Shown: in pieces, positions 5,432-6,294 of the stretch
Layout: each line of letters begins with the position of its first letter
Numbering within the stretch: the first letter of the stretch is position 1
Source: Arthrobacter sp.
Lineage (GTDB): Bacteria; Actinomycetota; Actinomycetes; Actinomycetales; Micrococcaceae
DNA length: 6,294 nt
NCBI GenBank assembly: GCA_025464545.1
Contig: JAODMA010000285.1
Coordinates: forward strand, 1 to 6,294
Reading direction: 5' to 3'
Program-made: the position numbers and the translations under genes
The notes under the pieces: model-generated
Database searches by the model: none
What the model was told of the DNA's origin: nothing
What the model saw: only the letters and a program-made list of their open reading frames with translations

Positions 5432-5455
5432 CGGGGCATCGTCCTCGCCTAGGCT
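5428..5455 (+). promoter_or_regulatory. Promoter placing the SDR start codon at the transcription start
   Basis: CTGACG (5428-5433, four of six -35 bases), a 16-base spacer and TAGGCT (5450-5455, an actinobacterial TAnnnT -10 box) are followed after six bases by the ATG at 5462. This is the standard geometry for a leaderless actinobacterial mRNA, and no Shine-Dalgarno is present. The -35 overlaps the stop codon of the preceding gene. Confidence 0.5.
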
Positions 5456-5461
5456 GTCGCT

Positions 5462-6244
5462 ATGACCCCTGCTCCCGAGAAGCGCTCTGAGACCACCGCC
5501 CTGATCACGGGCGCGACCGCCGGCATCGGGGCGGAGTTCGCCCGCCAGCTCGCCGAGCAGGGATACGACGTGGTTCTGGTGGCCCGGGATGCCGCCAGGC
5601 TGCAGGCCAAGGCGGAGGAACTGGAGCGTCGCTACAGCGTCCGCGCCGAGGTGCTGGCAGCCGATCTCGCGGACGACGCCGGCGTGGCCGCCGTTGTCGC
5701 ACGGCTCTTGGATCCGGCCCGGCCGGTGGGGATCCTGGTCAACAACGCGGGGATCGGTCTGTTGCACTCCTTCGCCGAAAACGACATTGCCGACGAGAAG
5801 CGGCATCTTAAGCTGCACGTTGAATCCGCGATGGAGCTCACGCACGCCGCGCTGCAGGGAATGCTTCTGCGGCAATCGGGCCGGATCATCAATGTGGCGA
5901 GCGTGGCGGCGTTCCTGCCCCGGGAGACGTACTCCGCGGCCAAAGCGTGGGTGGTGAGCTTCTCCCGGTGGGCCAATCTTGCCTATGCCAAGCGCGGGGT
6001 CAGAGTGACTGCGGTATGTCCGGGTTTCACCCACACCGAGTTCCACGACCGGATGGGGATGGACAAGGCGGTGGCCCCGCGCTGGCTGTGGCTGCAGCCG
6101 GAGCGCGTGGTCCGCGAGGGTCTGGCAGACAACCAGCGGGGCAAGGCGGTCTCGATTCCGGCCAAGCGCTACAAACTGCTGGCGGCAGCGGCCCGCGTCC
6201 TGCCCTCCCGGCTTGTGGCCGGGCCGCCCCGGCGGGCCAGGTAA
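5462..6244 (+). CDS. SDR family NAD(P)-dependent oxidoreductase
   Basis: Cytosolic classical short-chain dehydrogenase/reductase of 260 residues, the usual length. The Rossmann cofactor loop is TGATAGIG (16-23); an Arg at 42 after VVLVA favours NADP(H). Asp68 in AADLAD contacts the adenine, and NNAG is at 94-97. The catalytic Ser147 lies in INVASVAAF, and Tyr157 and Lys161 form the YSAAK motif. The PG motif follows in VCPGFTHTEF. The position usually held by the fourth catalytic residue, Asn, appears to be His119 in LKLHVESAMELTHA; related SDR subgroups also lack this Asn, so activity is still expected. The basic C-terminus (KRYKLLAAAARVLPSRLV) resembles SDRs that associate with lipids or act on fatty or steroid-like carbonyls, but the substrate is unknown. 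The start is fixed by a leaderless-type promoter. It sits 30 bases after the STAS-like gene but has its own promoter. Confidence 0.9.
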   Translation: MTPAPEKRSETTALITGATAGIGAEFARQLAEQGYDVVLVARDAARLQAKAEELERRYSVRAEVLAADLADDAGVAAVVARLLDPARPVGILVNNAGIGLLHSFAENDIADEKRHLKLHVESAMELTHAALQGMLLRQSGRIINVASVAAFLPRETYSAAKAWVVSFSRWANLAYAKRGVRVTAVCPGFTHTEFHDRMGMDKAVAPRWLWLQPERVVREGLADNQRGKAVSIPAKRYKLLAAAARVLPSRLVAGPPRRAR

Positions 6245-6269
6245 CCGCGGTCGTGGCCGCCGGACATGC

Positions 6270-6294
6270 TCATTTGTAGGGCCCGGGCGCAGGG
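6270..6294 (-). other. Possible 3' end of a convergent minus-strand gene (tentative)
   Basis: Read on the minus strand from the right edge, the codons give PAPGPYK followed by TGA at 6272-6270. A convergent gene ending here, 25 bases beyond the SDR stop, would be ordinary spacing. Only seven codons are visible and proline/glycine codons are common in GC-rich non-coding DNA, so this is weak. No terminator hairpin with a T-run is seen in 6245-6294. Confidence 0.15.

Noticed and set aside
5419..5437. GCCCC/GGGGC stem around the stop codon of the STAS-like gene
   Set aside because: It has only a 5-bp stem with a 9-base loop and no T-run, and it overlaps the SDR promoter; chance pairing is likely in such GC-rich DNA.
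4109..6046. 645-codon open frame on the minus strand across four + strand genes
   Set aside because: It spans several genes and intergenic gaps, has no recognisable domain or ribosome binding site, and is explained by the strong GC third-position bias of the + strand genes.

Overview
The window is GC-rich actinobacterial DNA. Its strong GC third-position bias, GTG starts, TAnnnT-type -10 boxes and probable leaderless starts fit a soil member of the Micrococcaceae (Arthrobacter or Pseudarthrobacter-like). The genus is inferred from sequence style and was not tested by a search. All recognisable genes are on the + strand. There is no rRNA, tRNA, CRISPR array, insertion sequence or phage gene.

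Left part (1-2858): a short catabolic operon for four-carbon acid sugars. A promoter at about 79-107 has a perfect 19-bp palindrome (85-103) in its spacer, which looks like the site of a GntR-type repressor. It is followed by a DUF1537-family four-carbon acid-sugar kinase (145-1674) and a beta-hydroxyacid dehydrogenase of the LtnD type (1775-2674). Together they would oxidise a threonate- or erythronate-like acid and phosphorylate the keto product for later decarboxylation to a triose phosphate. A third gene begins at 2725 behind a good ribosome binding site, but it shifts frame after three codons and stops after about 43 codons. It looks like the 5' stub of a lost membrane transporter, possibly a GntP-type permease.

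Middle part (2827-4603): an integral-membrane acyltransferase of the OafA/Acyl_transf_3 family (2926-4242), whose likely promoter lies partly inside the transporter stub. Sixteen bases later comes a small GNAT-like N-acetyltransferase of the NATD1/YidJ type (4259-4603), probably translated from a leaderless mRNA.

Right part (4604-6294): a promoter (4648-4676) drives a 13-codon upstream ORF that overlaps by GTGA the start of an unrecognised 234-residue protein with a STAS-like N-terminal half (4727-5431). Then comes a short-chain dehydrogenase (5462-6244) with a second probable leaderless start. The last 50 bases hold no clear gene, although a minus-strand gene might end at 6270.

No striking new multi-gene system is visible. 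The points most worth following are the operator-promoter at 79-107, the broken transporter stub and the promoter that overlaps it, and the upstream ORF coupled to the STAS-like gene.
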